A DNA stretch of 64,000 nucleotides from Hypoxylon rubiginosum (Eukaryota; Ascomycota; Sordariomycetes; Xylariales; Hypoxylaceae): contig CADCXA010000055.1 of assembly GCA_902806565.1 (NCBI GenBank), positions 1-64,000 of the forward strand, given 5' to 3'. The translations under genes were made by a program, and so were the position numbers. Position 1 is the stretch's first letter; every line of letters begins with the position of its first letter. A model generated the notes under the pieces. It searched no databases, was not told the origin of the DNA, and was given only the letters and a program-made list of their open reading frames with translations. This document shows, piece by piece, positions 46,935 to 57,526 of the stretch.

Positions 46935-49486
46935 GACTGCTTCTAGTAGGTACAAATGACTACTACATTCACCACGTAATGAGACGAAACGGACCCGGGG
47001 ATAATGATGCTTGAGGTCCCCTAGGAATTCATGTATTGGGCATTCTATATGTCAGAAAAAGACGAGGGGTTTAGGGGTCAAGGCAACATTCTAAAGAGGG
47101 CCGGGAAGGAAAGAAAAGAAAAGAAAGGGGAACGACTTGGATGTCTACAGGCGTTGTTGGCATTTGGCGGCTTGCATTCGACGAGATTTGTCGTATACCA
47201 CGAATTAGCGATATTTGCGTGTTTTTTTTTTACTTGTATGTATGCAGGGGTTGTTCCCTATGGCCCCAACCCCCAAGGCATTAGAGGGGGCGAAGATACC
47301 AATTGTACGAGTTGACTCCTTTGTATTTGATAGGAGTCGGTTGTCTAGAACAGAGATAGAAAAAGATCAAGCACTTCGACAAAAGCAATTGGGCTCGGGT
47401 GGTGTGCTATGATTTTCTCGGGTCATGCAAATGGGCCGACCACAAGATCGGGTTATTTTCCAGTAACCGACCTACCATCGACATCTTGACTACTATCTTC
47501 AGACAAAAAGGATAAAGACGCTTGTTCTATTTATCGGGTACCTGATGTACATCTCTCCAGAACGAGATCAACTGTATTGTAAGCCGTATGTAGGTAGTAT
47601 CGCGAGCTAAGTTGATGGGGTTTGATCGGCGCTGAATCGATGGTGCGGTGGTGCCAAGGGTTCACTGAATATTCTGTAATCCCGTATAAGCCGTACAAGT
47701 GAGAAGTCCAAAGTCCATGATCGCCGGACTGAAAGCACTGAAAACGCTGAAAAAAAAACTCAAGCCACAATGTCTTAAAAGCAGCTCTAAGTTGCCAAGG
47801 CTGAGCTTAAGTAAGATTCATGTGCTCTGATGCAGGTCCAAGCTCCTCGAATGTTAAACTGCGTAGCACTCAACCTTTTAACGTGTCATCGTTCTTGTCC
47901 CTGCTAATTTCAACGACATGGAAGTTCATTGTCTGTTTTCTTCCTAGCATATATTATACATGTAGCAATTCGAGTTTCTGCTAATTGGAAGTAGATATTG
48001 AAGTCCGAATGGCTTTGATTCCATCTTCTTTTCGCCAACTATGACATAGCATAGGAACTCTCGTTCGCCCTGTCGATCCAATGTCTCATATGTGCTACCG
48101 CCGTCGGAATTCCAGAAGTCTTCCATTTACAGAATTTACAGAATGTATTCCAAGGAATCCATTTCTTTCGGCCCTACCTAGCTGCCTAGACATGATATGC
48201 ATAAGTTTTATGCGTCGATGATGAATGCTGTCTCTGGTAGATTGCCCATGACATGCCTGTCATGAAACGACCTGAATCAATTGACCCCATTCGCAACAGC
48301 CCCTGACCCCGGCTGACGATCATACGCCCGACGAAAAAACTCGCCTGCATCGTTTCGGCTGCAGAAGCTCAAAGACCTTTACAATAACTCGCTCCACAGC
48401 TGCCCTCGCTCCACAGCTGCCCTCGCTACCTTCGCTACCCTCGCTACCCTCGCTACACTCACCTGGTAACCTAGTTCAAACAGCGATGCCGACACTGGTG
48501 CGATGTCCCCCGTCGCCGTCGGCAGGGCTACGAGACATCGAGGCTCTCATCATCAAGCAAGCCTAGAATCAGACAGGTAGCAAAAGAGGAGCCACTTGTT
48601 TCACCACCATTTTATGACGGCCGAAGGAAAAGAAGAAGAAAAAGAGAGGGAAAAGCTTCTCAATTTTACTCGACGCTATCTTTGCACCATAGTTGAGGCC
48701 ATCGATAGTAGTGTCTTATCCTTTCCCTTTCTCGCCTTGATGCGACCATCCGCCGAGCAAAGCTGGTGTGTCGTTGGTGTTTTATGCGATTTGCCACATA
48801 CTAGAAGGATTCCCGATCTCATAGCATTGTCCTCGTCAGCCAACGCCGCGCAAGTGCGCAGCCACGATATAATCGGGTGTCGCATAACACGAGCCATGAT
48901 CACCGAATACCGACCCCTGAGCCAGAACTTTATGTGCTCTAAACGGGGGTAGCATGGCTTGTTATATCTCCCTGTTCTCCCAGACCCATGGCGGAGTGGA
49001 TCGCGTGTTTATCGACACCCTGCATTCCTATCACACATATCGTGCACTGTCCTATATCCCCATATCCAGCCTCAGTTAGACCTTGAAGACATCGTACTGG
49101 ACCTCCGGCACTCATACTACATAAAACTGGCTGGGACACACACACTCCATCCTCTGTTTCTTTCTCTTCAGACTCTTCTGTAGTGTCCGCCCTCCTCGAC
49201 CATTCCCCTCCCTCGGACCTAGTCGCCTCACAAGTGTCGCCTACTTGTTTCTTGTTCTATTCGTAATCCCCAGCGGAATAGTTCGTCCTATCTTTTACCC
49301 AAAGCCAGCTTCGCGTCCTTCGCTTTTTATATTCTTCCAACTCACGGGCTGAGCCTCTTTATTCTTCGGAAACCTTTTAATATTCAACCATCCCACCCTA
49401 CGCCTCTATCGAGATCCTCGTGCCCTGCCTTGGACCCTTTCAGTTCTCGAATCAACTCAAAAAGACAACCTCAAATCATCAGCAAG
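46935..49486. other. Intergenic region between cch1 and the small Ser-rich gene
   Basis: About 2.5 kb holding the cch1 3' end and the upstream region of the next gene. The last 300 bases are C/T-rich, as in a fungal leader. A short tandem repeat lies at 48388-48461. The longest open frame (118 codons from 48596) resembles no family. Confidence 0.5.
48388..48461. repeat. Short nested tandem repeat (CTCGCTCC... / CTCGCTACC)
   Basis: Two copies of a 17-base unit, CTCGCTCCACAGCTGCC, followed by several copies of a nine-base CTCGCTACC unit. Confidence 0.7.
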
Positions 49487-49777
49487 ATGCATTCACGCTT
49501 CCAGACCATCCGATCCCGCTTCTCTCCCAGCGGTATCCGCACATCTTTCCGCCGCTCCTCTTCAGCTTCCACCTCTTCCACAAGCTCGTACCACTCCTGC
49601 AGCTCGGCCTCTTCGTCGCCCGTCAGCACGATCAATGCCGTCTTGTTCAGACAACCGTCCATCGCCGACCTAGAAGAGGAGAAGAGATGCTCCGGCCCTG
49701 AGCTGAGCATGCTCGAGCCCCGGCCCATCGTATACTGGGGCGGCGTCGAGGAGCGCATGGGATCGCTCAACTTCTAA
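49487..49777 (+). CDS. Small Ser-rich basic protein, conserved-looking C-terminus
   Basis: An intronless frame of 96 residues. The first half is basic and very rich in Ser (RSRFSPSGIRTSFRRSSSAS). The second half has ordered-looking sequence: PSIADLEEEKRC, then EPRPIVYWGGVEERMGSL. I do not recognise a named family; the contrast between a low-complexity half and a compact, W- and G-containing C-terminal motif argues for a real gene. No signal peptide or membrane segment. A long C/T-rich leader precedes it, and the ATG is in good context (GCAAGATGC). The reading frame is preferred over the overlapping ones because of its codon texture and its position right after the leader. Confidence 0.65.
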   Translation: MHSRFQTIRSRFSPSGIRTSFRRSSSASTSSTSSYHSCSSASSSPVSTINAVLFRQPSIADLEEEKRCSGPELSMLEPRPIVYWGGVEERMGSLNF

Positions 49778-50762
49778 GTCCGTGCTAGAAGTAGTGGCCA
49801 CTCGATCGACGAATGACCGTGTAGGCGACATGGCAATTTCTCAACCTTCTACTTTATCGCAAGCCATTGCCAACGAAGCAACCTTAGCTGACGGGCCGGC
49901 TTTGCGTAATCAACAATTTTTATTTTCGAACGGTGTCCCTGGAGGAATTATTTTATTTTCGAACTCATGACTTTCAGGTCACGATGTGCTGGGGACGAGA
50001 CTTATTGATTGAGAACGTTTTTTCCCACGATGATTGGGATATGAACGACAGAACTCGAAGGCATCACACACTTCAGGGGGCGGGGATACAAATGGGCTCG
50101 GTAGCGACAGGGTTAATGGCGCCTGGGGAGGGTTTTATTACGACATATAGCTGTTGCTTCTTAGGCATTTTTTACCTACAGAGTCAGTCAGGCAGATATT
50201 AGCGAGGGAATAAATGAAAGATCCAGCTTGTTCTTCGGACAAGCTCATTTGCTAGATCAATTACCTGTGTCCTTTACGGCAGTGAAATCAGTTGGTGATG
50301 TTATTCTATGCTGCTTTGTCGTGAAATTCATATCATATCCATATCCAAGTGAAAAGTAGGAGAGTGATACTTCCTTCTAATAAACCCCGCCAATGGCATA
50401 ACATTCCCCGATAACGTTATTTCGCGCAACGGGTGACGAAAGACAAACAGCACGGCATTTGAGTTGGACTGCTCGGAAATAGTGGGCAGAGTCCATTTAA
50501 ACAATAACCTCAACAAATTAAATCCCCGTATGAGGCTCCCATGTCAAATGGTTCCGGGTTCGGGTTCAACAAGGTGCTTGTTCCTTATTGCGACTATATT
50601 CCATCTCTCGGCCTGACTCATTCATTAGACAACTGCTTTTCAACGACGGTACAACCTATCTTAACTATGTAGCGTTATCCTTGAATATCTAGTACCCTAG
50701 GGAATGATCTATGTTTATAATTTCGATAATTAAGGGAACTCTAACTCAGTATCTGGGATATA
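49778..50762. other. Intergenic region, small Ser-rich gene to ferroportin-like gene
   Basis: 3' end of the small gene and promoter of the transporter gene. Short open frames only; nothing recognised. Confidence 0.5.
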
Positions 50763-52618
50763 ATGGACAGCGATAGCGAGGACAGCTTCGAACGGGCCGA
50801 CGAGTCAACCCCTATCGGCGGTGACGGCAGTGTAACCCCGAATAGTCTTACACGATCCCAGGCCCTGAATCTCTACGTTAGTCATGCGTTTTCGACCTGG
50901 AACGCGCGCGGGTATGAGTTCGCCGCAGTACGTTAGCTCCCGTAAGGAAAGCGTTGATCACCGCTGACCATGTTGCAAGATTCTCTTCACGGCGGCCGCG
51001 TACCCGGATACCCTCGTGGCGGCTGCGCTCCGGCAAGTTTCACCCATAACCCCCTTATTGAGTTTATCAAGGGGTAGCTCTACTAACACGGCCTTGTAGC
51101 ATGATCATAGTGTACTTCGCCATGATCCTCTTCTCGAGCTCGGTCGGGCACTGGGTTGAGCGGTCGCCCGACCGGTTACGTACCTTGCTGTCGACCATCC
51201 TCTGCAACCGCGGGTCCGTCATTCTAGGCTCATTTTTCTGGATCCTGATCCTGAGTCAGCGGGATCTGGTCGGCGACGAAGCCACCTTCGTGCTTCCCTC
51301 CAACGCGTTCTTAAAGGGCGCCGGCTTCGCCGTCGCCGTGACCTTCGGCATCGTCGAGCGCTTGAGCGCGTCCGGCAATCTCATCTCCATGGAGCGTGAC
51401 TGGGTCGTCACGGTGGCGGCCCCGGCAGGCCAGCCGTACGACCTGACGCATTTAAATGCCGTCATGCGCCGCATCGACCTCGTCTGCAAGCTGATCTCGC
51501 CCATCCTGATCTCGGCCTTTATCTCGGCCTTCGGTTCCGTCCGTCTCGGTGTCGTGTTCACGGGGTTGACTAGTCTGCTCAGCATCCCCGTCGAGATATT
51601 CTCCGCGACTAGGGTGTGGAACAGCAGCCCCCCGCTCCAGGCACCGCGCGCGGCGCCTCCGCCGCCGCCGCCTCAGCGGACGCAGGCGGAGTCGCGGTCG
51701 TGGCTCGCGAGGACGCGGCAGTATTTTCACGGGTTTGAGATGTATTTTAGCACGACCGTCTGGATTCCGTCTGTCGCCTTGGCGCTCCTGCACTTTAACA
51801 TGCTGACCTGGCGCGCGACCTTTATTACTTATCTGATTAACGTAGGGTATTCTCTTAATACTATCACGGTGGCTAGGGCCATCGGCTCCGTGTTCGAGAT
51901 CAGCAGTACCATTATCACGCCGCGTGGTATCGAGTATATGGGCAAGGCTCGCCATCATGCCCATTTGGAGGATGAGGATGACGAGTCGGGAGTCGGGTTA
52001 ATCGCCAGCGATCTGGAGGAAAGTCGTGACGTGCAGACCGTGATCGGGCTTCAGCGGTTCGGGCTATGGGGCATGAGTTGGCAGTTGGTCAACACAGTAT
52101 GCTCATCACTTACCTTTCTAGTGTGGTCTCCAATGAGTTCATAAGCTGATTGCTAATGATGCAAACAGATACCTGTGACCCTAGCCCTATGGGCCATTTC
52201 AACCCTGAAGGACGAAGAGAGCCTATCCGCTTTCGCTCGAAGGGTCGTGGCAGGGCAAACCCCGCCCAATGTAGCCTGGAGCGTGGTCCTGTTCTCATTC
52301 CTGGCGTTCTCGCGGCTCGGCGTATGGGTCTTCGACCTCACGACCCAGCAGCTGACCCAAACCCTAGTGCCAACACACCAGCGCTCGAGCTTTGCTGGGA
52401 CCGAGAACTCAATCGTCAACGTGTTCGAGCTCCTCGGCGCCGGGGCCGCCATCGCCTTCCCCCGCATGGAGCAGTACAAGTGGCTCGCCCTGGCAAGCTT
52501 AGTGTCAGTGGTGATCAGCTTGATCATGTACGCCGGCTGGGTACGCCGGCAGAGGGGCCACCTTCTCCACTGGGAGAAGGTGGCGCACAGTATTTGCGTC
52601 GGTGACAGGGGTCGGTAG
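50763..52618 (+). CDS. Ferroportin-like (SLC40/IREG1) metal exporter
   Basis: Four exons (50763-50927, 50980-51032, 51100-52096, 52169-52618) encode 554 residues. The product matches the ferroportin family, MFS-fold membrane proteins that export Fe2+ and related metals. The N-terminal ALNLYVSHAFSTWNARGYEFAA is the family's first helix region. Further hydrophobic helices follow: MIIVYFAMILFSS, VILGSFFWILIL, LISPILISAFISAFGSV. A Pro-rich cytosolic loop comes next (about residues 255-275), then FNMLTWRATFITYLINVGYS, TLALWAI, VVLFSFLAFSRLGVWVFDLTTQQLTQ and the last helices. Intron 2 has a GC donor (GCAAGT at 51033) and a normal TACTAAC branch and TAG acceptor. The acidic, Ser-rich N-terminus is cytosolic. 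Whether it acts at the plasma membrane or the vacuole is not shown. Confidence 0.9.
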
Positions 52619-53847
52619 GCGGCGAAACTACCTGAACGCCTCCTATATGGACAAAGGGGAAGATCCGATTTCGGTCTATCTGAAAAACGCACTGTCAGAT
52701 CACATACGTCAGGGGTGATGGTAGTCTATACCGCCAGGGGTATACGCCACTATTAGAGTGTACATAATAACTCACACGGTACGGTTTATATACACCTGAT
52801 AAAAGCTGAATGGTATATAGACTCGAGTTTTTGTTTCCTCCTAGCAAGTCCCAGCAAAGCAGTCTCTTGTTGTGTCTATATATCGTTAAACGGAGCTCTA
52901 CGGCATCCCCTTCAGGGCAAATCCATCGTCCTGGCCACCTTCCGTCCTATCGCCGTTCCCGTCCACCGTGCCTCTTCCCCTCCGCGCCGAGCAGTACATT
53001 TTGAATCCATCGCCATGCCGAGATTCCTACTCAGGGCTTTGGCCCTCCCACCACCTGACCTGACCTGCTTCTGCGGGTGAAAATCTTTTCTGCCCTTTTT
53101 TTATTTGAGCAGTGCCTGTTGCAGCTTTTCCTCCCATTATTTTCCATCACATCTTCCCATCTTCCCACCTCACCATCTCACCATCACATACATTAACACT
53201 CAACATTAACATCAACACCATCAACATCACTATTTAGTGGCATAATACTACCACTACCTTTCTACACTATATATATATATTAAACCTACCTTAATGATTT
53301 CATTTTGGTATCTACTTGCCACACACTATGGCTCTTCACACCTTACAACTACTATCTCCTACCCTAAACACTCACCCTTCATCCCTCATTGCATCGTCAC
53401 GACAGTGGCAATGCGAATATGCATTCTGCAGAACAAACCTAATACCACCCACATATTCAGAAACCACTCTCGCACCTAAATACCCCTCGTCGACCGATGA
53501 GAAGCCCACCGAGGCGGAAGACGTTGAGATGGCTGATAAGCCGGCTGACGAACCGCGCTGTCGACACCAGAAGGCTAATGTTTAGCACGATACCACCACA
53601 CTACATGTGCTACTACTAAAGCATACCTAATCCGCAATGCCCGGCGATGATGCCAATACTTAGGCGCGTCGCAAATCTGCCGACGATGCTATGGCTATAT
53701 CCTTCTCTCAAGTACTATCTAACATCCTATCCAACATCTTAAGGAATAAATTACTACTACTAAAGGGTATAACCCTAAATACAACAACCCTATCAACTTC
53801 AACTAGATCCGTTGAAGATAATCCTATCTAAGGAAACAGGAAAGTAC

Positions 53848-53907
53848 TTGACGGAGGGGGGGAGTTCCGCCGATATTTCCAACTCCCCTCTTCCTCCCCT
53901 CCGTCAA
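53848..53907. repeat. Strong stem-loop, about 20 paired bases
   Basis: TTGACGGAGGGG at 53848-53859 is the exact complement of 53896-53907. Inside it GGGGAGTT at 53859-53866 is the exact complement of 53881-53888. The loop is 14 bases and one side has a seven-base bulge. It could be a foldback of a mobile element or a structured RNA; it is not a typical fungal terminator. Confidence 0.6.
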
Positions 53908-54569
53908 AAGGGATATCACAACTGTCTCACAGAAACCCTTGGAATTGAGGAGTTGATGGGGCTACAAGCTTGTACTGTGTTATCCATCTCATCCATCTTC
54001 CATCCCTGGTAGCTGACTATAATAGTAACAGGTTCACCTGAATTGAGAAGAAAAGGAGGACAACTATGATATACGACAGAGGCTACATCAACACCTCCAC
54101 ATAATCAACCTCTACGCACCCTGTTATAACGGAATTGCCATGGGCATATTCGAAATTACCGTCCGACTGCAACAGACACTACCTAAGATATTGTATTACA
54201 AGAATACACTGTCAACCCCCTCAATACACCAACAGATGAGGCTTGCTTAACGGGCAGTTGTCACTACATACCCCAAGAGACAACGTCTTCATCGGGGGAG
54301 ACCGCACATACCCTCACGCACAGGTGCGACAACGTGCACCTCAAGTTCAACGGTGGCAAATCGAATGGCCTTGCGAAACCCAGGGCGGGCAGCAGACACT
54401 GTCATAATTTATGGTAAGGCACACTGACTGTGAGTAAACCACTCAGGACTTGAGTCTGACGCAACGTTTTTAGTTCGTCTTCGTCCCTTCTTGATGCGTA
54501 GAGTCGCGATTTGACCAGCCCGTCACTGGTCTGCGTACTGCCGTGCGTTTGGCAGAGGCGGCCAACTGC

Positions 54570-54620
54570 TTTGCAGTCATCGGCCTTTGCAGTCATCGGT
54601 CGAGGTTCGTACCTATATAA
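54570..54620 (+). promoter_or_regulatory. Candidate promoter of the repeat-protein gene
   Basis: Two copies of TTTGCAGTCATCGG at 54570 and 54586 (16-base period) precede a TATATAA box at 54614-54620. A CACGTG motif follows just downstream. The CA-rich leader from about 54700 to the ATG at 54858 is typical of fungal 5' UTRs. Confidence 0.4.
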
Positions 54621-54857
54621 CTTCACGTGTTCTGTTCTTTTTTCGCTGATCTTCCCCCTTGCATTCCTTTAGAGAATTCTTTTCGACTTCCTACCTATCA
54701 TCCAGCTCCAATACCAACACGAACATCTACATACAACACCCACGTATAACAAACTCTATACCTAATCAACATACATCCACCACCTCTACTTTACATCCGA
54801 TCCCTCCCTCCCTACTACTCTCGTTCATGTAACGTTAGTGAGGTACATACCTACGAC

Positions 54858-56252
54858 ATGTATTCGTCAACCTTCGAGGAAACGCAGCCTCAGCTGCCAA
54901 CGGCACTTCCTTACATGCCGACTACACCTATTACTAGGTACCTGGGACTCATTCTGGGCACCCAACGTCCCCCTTTAACCCAACCCACAACTCTTGGGTC
55001 TTCCGCAAGGACGGATAACCATTCGGACATCTACGACTTCGGCGTGGCCCCGCAGGAACTACCAACCTCCGCCGAAACCAGCGTCCTACCGGGGGGTGGC
55101 TGCGGGCTCCGCCCTTCAGGTTTGGGCCCTTGCTTGTCGGCCGGCGAGCGTCGCCACAAGACGCCCGGCCCTGACGATTACGTGGCTGTCCATAATCTCC
55201 GTAGTGACCTTGACGCACACTCGTCTCAGACGAGACTACAAGCCGCAGTGACAGCTGGCAGAGACCAGCATGATAGGACCCCTGCCCCTGTTCCGGAGAA
55301 CAAGAATGGTAGCCTAGGCGGGGGTCCTATCGGCGAGCGCCGCCACGAGGCGCTTGTCATTGATGATTACATGGCGACTCTTCTCCGGTACGACGTTGAC
55401 GCACACTTCTTTGACACGAAACCATCAGCCGCAATCACGAGGCGGGCCTACTCGGCCGGCCTCAATCAATCTGCTAGGGCCCCTGCCCCGGTCATAAAAA
55501 ACCTCAACACCGGGGTGGGCGGGGGCCCGGCGGGCGGCGAAGAGCACAGCCCTGCTGGCACGCAGGCCAAATGGGGAAGCCTCCGCGTGCGGGGACCCGC
55601 ACCCCGGGCCGGAGCCGGGGTTCAAGACCCCCCGCTCACTGGTGTGGGCTCCCACGTGATGCCCCATGCCAACACCGGTGGGCGGGAGGTTCAAGACCAG
55701 CCGTTCACTGGTGCGGGCTCCCACTTGCCGGAGCACAATAATACCGGTGGGTGGGAGGCTCAAGATCACCCGCTCACTGGTGTGGGCTCCCACGTGGTGC
55801 CCCATGCCAACACCGGTGGGTGGGAGGTTCAAGACCAGCCGCTCACTGGTGTGGGCTCCCACGTACCGGAGCATTTGAACACCGGTGGGTGGGGGGTTCG
55901 CCCTACCTATAACTACGATTTTGAAGAATCGGCTGGCGCAGGTTCCGAGTCGGGCGACTCTCGCACGTCAGAGCCCGTGGGCTGGGTCGAGGACTGTTGG
56001 ACGGTGGACGACACGTCTAGACCCGCACCCAAACCTACGGGGGAGGAGGAGGAGGCGCCGGATGACGACGACCAATCCGGTAGCGCAGCTCCCAAGTATG
56101 TCGCTACCCCCGCCAGCGGCTCGGGATCCTCGGGTCGCGACCACCGCAGACGCCGGGGGCCCCTCCGCGTCCATCCCCTATTTATGGCGCGGTGGGGAGA
56201 CGACCCGAACTGGGGGCTGCAGGGCATGCCCGGGTTCGCCGGCTCCTCCTGA
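54858..56252 (+). CDS. Orphan protein with nested tandem repeats
   Basis: An uninterrupted frame of 464 residues of unknown function. After about 95 residues of N-terminal sequence, two long imperfect repeats begin at GERRHKTPGPDDY (base 55143) and GERRHEALVIDDY (base 55332), 63 codons apart. A Gly/Pro/Arg-rich linker leads to four 23-residue units of the form VQDxPLTGVGSHVxPHxNTGG (about 55619-55895). Units 1 and 3 share PHANTGG; units 2 and 4 share PEHxNTGG. The C-terminus is acidic, then Ser/Gly-rich, then ends DPNWGLQGMPGFAGSS. No signal peptide or membrane helix, and few hydrophobic segments, so it is probably largely disordered. Codon use is very GC-rich compared with neighbours. It is preceded by a convincing leader and TATA box. 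The opposite strand is also partly open across the repeats, but has no start context or promoter. Confidence 0.6.
   Translation: MYSSTFEETQPQLPTALPYMPTTPITRYLGLILGTQRPPLTQPTTLGSSARTDNHSDIYDFGVAPQELPTSAETSVLPGGGCGLRPSGLGPCLSAGERRHKTPGPDDYVAVHNLRSDLDAHSSQTRLQAAVTAGRDQHDRTPAPVPENKNGSLGGGPIGERRHEALVIDDYMATLLRYDVDAHFFDTKPSAAITRRAYSAGLNQSARAPAPVIKNLNTGVGGGPAGGEEHSPAGTQAKWGSLRVRGPAPRAGAGVQDPPLTGVGSHVMPHANTGGREVQDQPFTGAGSHLPEHNNTGGWEAQDHPLTGVGSHVVPHANTGGWEVQDQPLTGVGSHVPEHLNTGGWGVRPTYNYDFEESAGAGSESGDSRTSEPVGWVEDCWTVDDTSRPAPKPTGEEEEAPDDDDQSGSAAPKYVATPASGSGSSGRDHRRRRGPLRVHPLFMARWGDDPNWGLQGMPGFAGSS
55619..55895 (+). repeat. 69-bp tandem repeat, four units, dimeric higher-order pattern
   Basis: Four consecutive 69-base units (GTTCAAGACC..GGTGTGGGCTCCCACGT..AACACCGGTGGG) lie in frame within the orphan gene. 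Alternate units resemble each other most (1 with 3, 2 with 4), so a 138-base dimer was probably duplicated. Confidence 0.85.
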
Positions 56253-57526
56253 AAGAGATGAAAGTTCGACATCGAGAAGGCAGCGGCAGCAGCAGTAACC
56301 ATCTACGACTTTCAGCTCGGGTTCTTTCCGACCAGCCAACACTCCGCAGTCCCCTCGGAGTCCTTGGGTGCCTACTGAACCTACCGGTCTACTTAGGTTT
56401 GGTGGGGGGAGGCTCCGATTCACCAAGAACATCTCTTCCACCCACCCCTTCATTCCGCGTCCAAGGGTGGGTGGTTGGGTCGATTTCGGTGTCAGGAATT
56501 GGTTCGTCGCTTTCGCTTAACATTTTGGACTTGGTGTGGTTGTATATACTGCGCACACCATCCCATCAAGGGCAAAGATGGGGGGGGGGGGCGGTGTTCG
56601 AGTTTCCAATGGCTGGATACGCTTTTTGGGTGTTCACTGGAGTCTGTTAGCATATGTGTACAATAATACAAGACTTTTTGGAACCAATATCATGAACTTT
56701 GGAAGCAGATGTAAATTTTGTGACGGCTTCTAAGTACGTAGCTAGTACTAGCCTAATGGTTAAGGTTGCTTCCTATCGACATTCATCTCGACCCCTTTTC
56801 CAGGGAACATTACGCTTGGGGTAAAAGTTCCGCTAGCCAGGGGACCTCGAGAATTAATAGCCTAAAATGCCCAGAGATAGAGTGTTGAATGTACAAGATG
56901 TTTCTCATGGCCATATCGCCATGTCCACCTACACGAAACTGGTCGAGTCCTTCGGGTCTATCCGTAGCTTGCTCACCGCGTGACTACCGAGTCCATCGAG
57001 TCCATCCGTAACCTACTCACTACGTGACTACCGAGTCTACTACCGAGTCGTGTTTGCTCCAGTATGGTTAGAAACCACTGCTCCATTTTGCCAATATGCT
57101 CATAATATTGGATGGAAAAGGGGTAGGTAAGAAGAGGGAGGGGATGGGGAAGATGGGACTCCTGGTTACTCGAGGCAAAGGAACAAAATCCTACATGTAT
57201 GAGCACCTGTAAAAGACTCGTTGACGTAGGAAATGAGTTTGTTATGACAAGAAAGCATCATCATCTGTATTCACGGATGATAGTAGATGAGTTCTGTAGG
57301 ATTGCTACATGACAATGTAAGCATACCCTTAGTCACTTTACACCGTTGTAACAGGTCCGATTGCGAGCCTGTTTAGAAGTATCTGATTAGCACGTATTCA
57401 AATTCACATAAATAAGCCCTGATCTCTCCTCCCCGATTCTACAAGGAGAACCCAAACTATCAACCCGAAGTCTCGGCACATCGCTCACTACCTTTCACTT
57501 TAGTCCAGTTCCAACATATCGTAACA
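56253..57526. other. Intergenic region between the two orphan genes
   Basis: Contains a run of 12 G at 56580-56591, a 44-bp tandem repeat at 56944-57050 and a weak tRNA-like A-box phrase near 56751 without a good B box. No gene recognised. Confidence 0.5.
56944..57050. repeat. 44-bp tandem repeat, two copies plus a partial third
   Basis: The units begin CGAGTCC at 56944 and 56988 and end GTGACTAC; a partial third begins near 57032. The copies differ mainly by transitions. Confidence 0.75.

Larger units (their letters stand above)
52619..54857. other. Intergenic region with hairpin and possible decayed element
   Basis: Holds a TA microsatellite near 53268-53280, broken coding-like pieces at about 53490-53780 and 54060-54240, the hairpin at 53848-53907, and from about 54570 the promoter of the repeat-protein gene. 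The coding-like pieces have several stops and no certain family; they may be relics of a mobile element. Confidence 0.45.

Noticed and set aside
54060..54240. Possible LINE endonuclease relic (LHIINLYAPCYNG)
   Set aside because: One short phrase resembles non-LTR endonucleases, but the frame is broken and no second motif was found.
55425..55874. 150-codon minus-strand frame across the 69-bp repeats
   Set aside because: It is open because the repeat unit length is a multiple of three; no promoter or leader on that strand, unlike the plus strand.
56751..56810. tRNA-like phrase TAGCCTAATGG (A box)
   Set aside because: It fits an A-box consensus, but the only downstream B-box-like sequence is poor and no cloverleaf folds.
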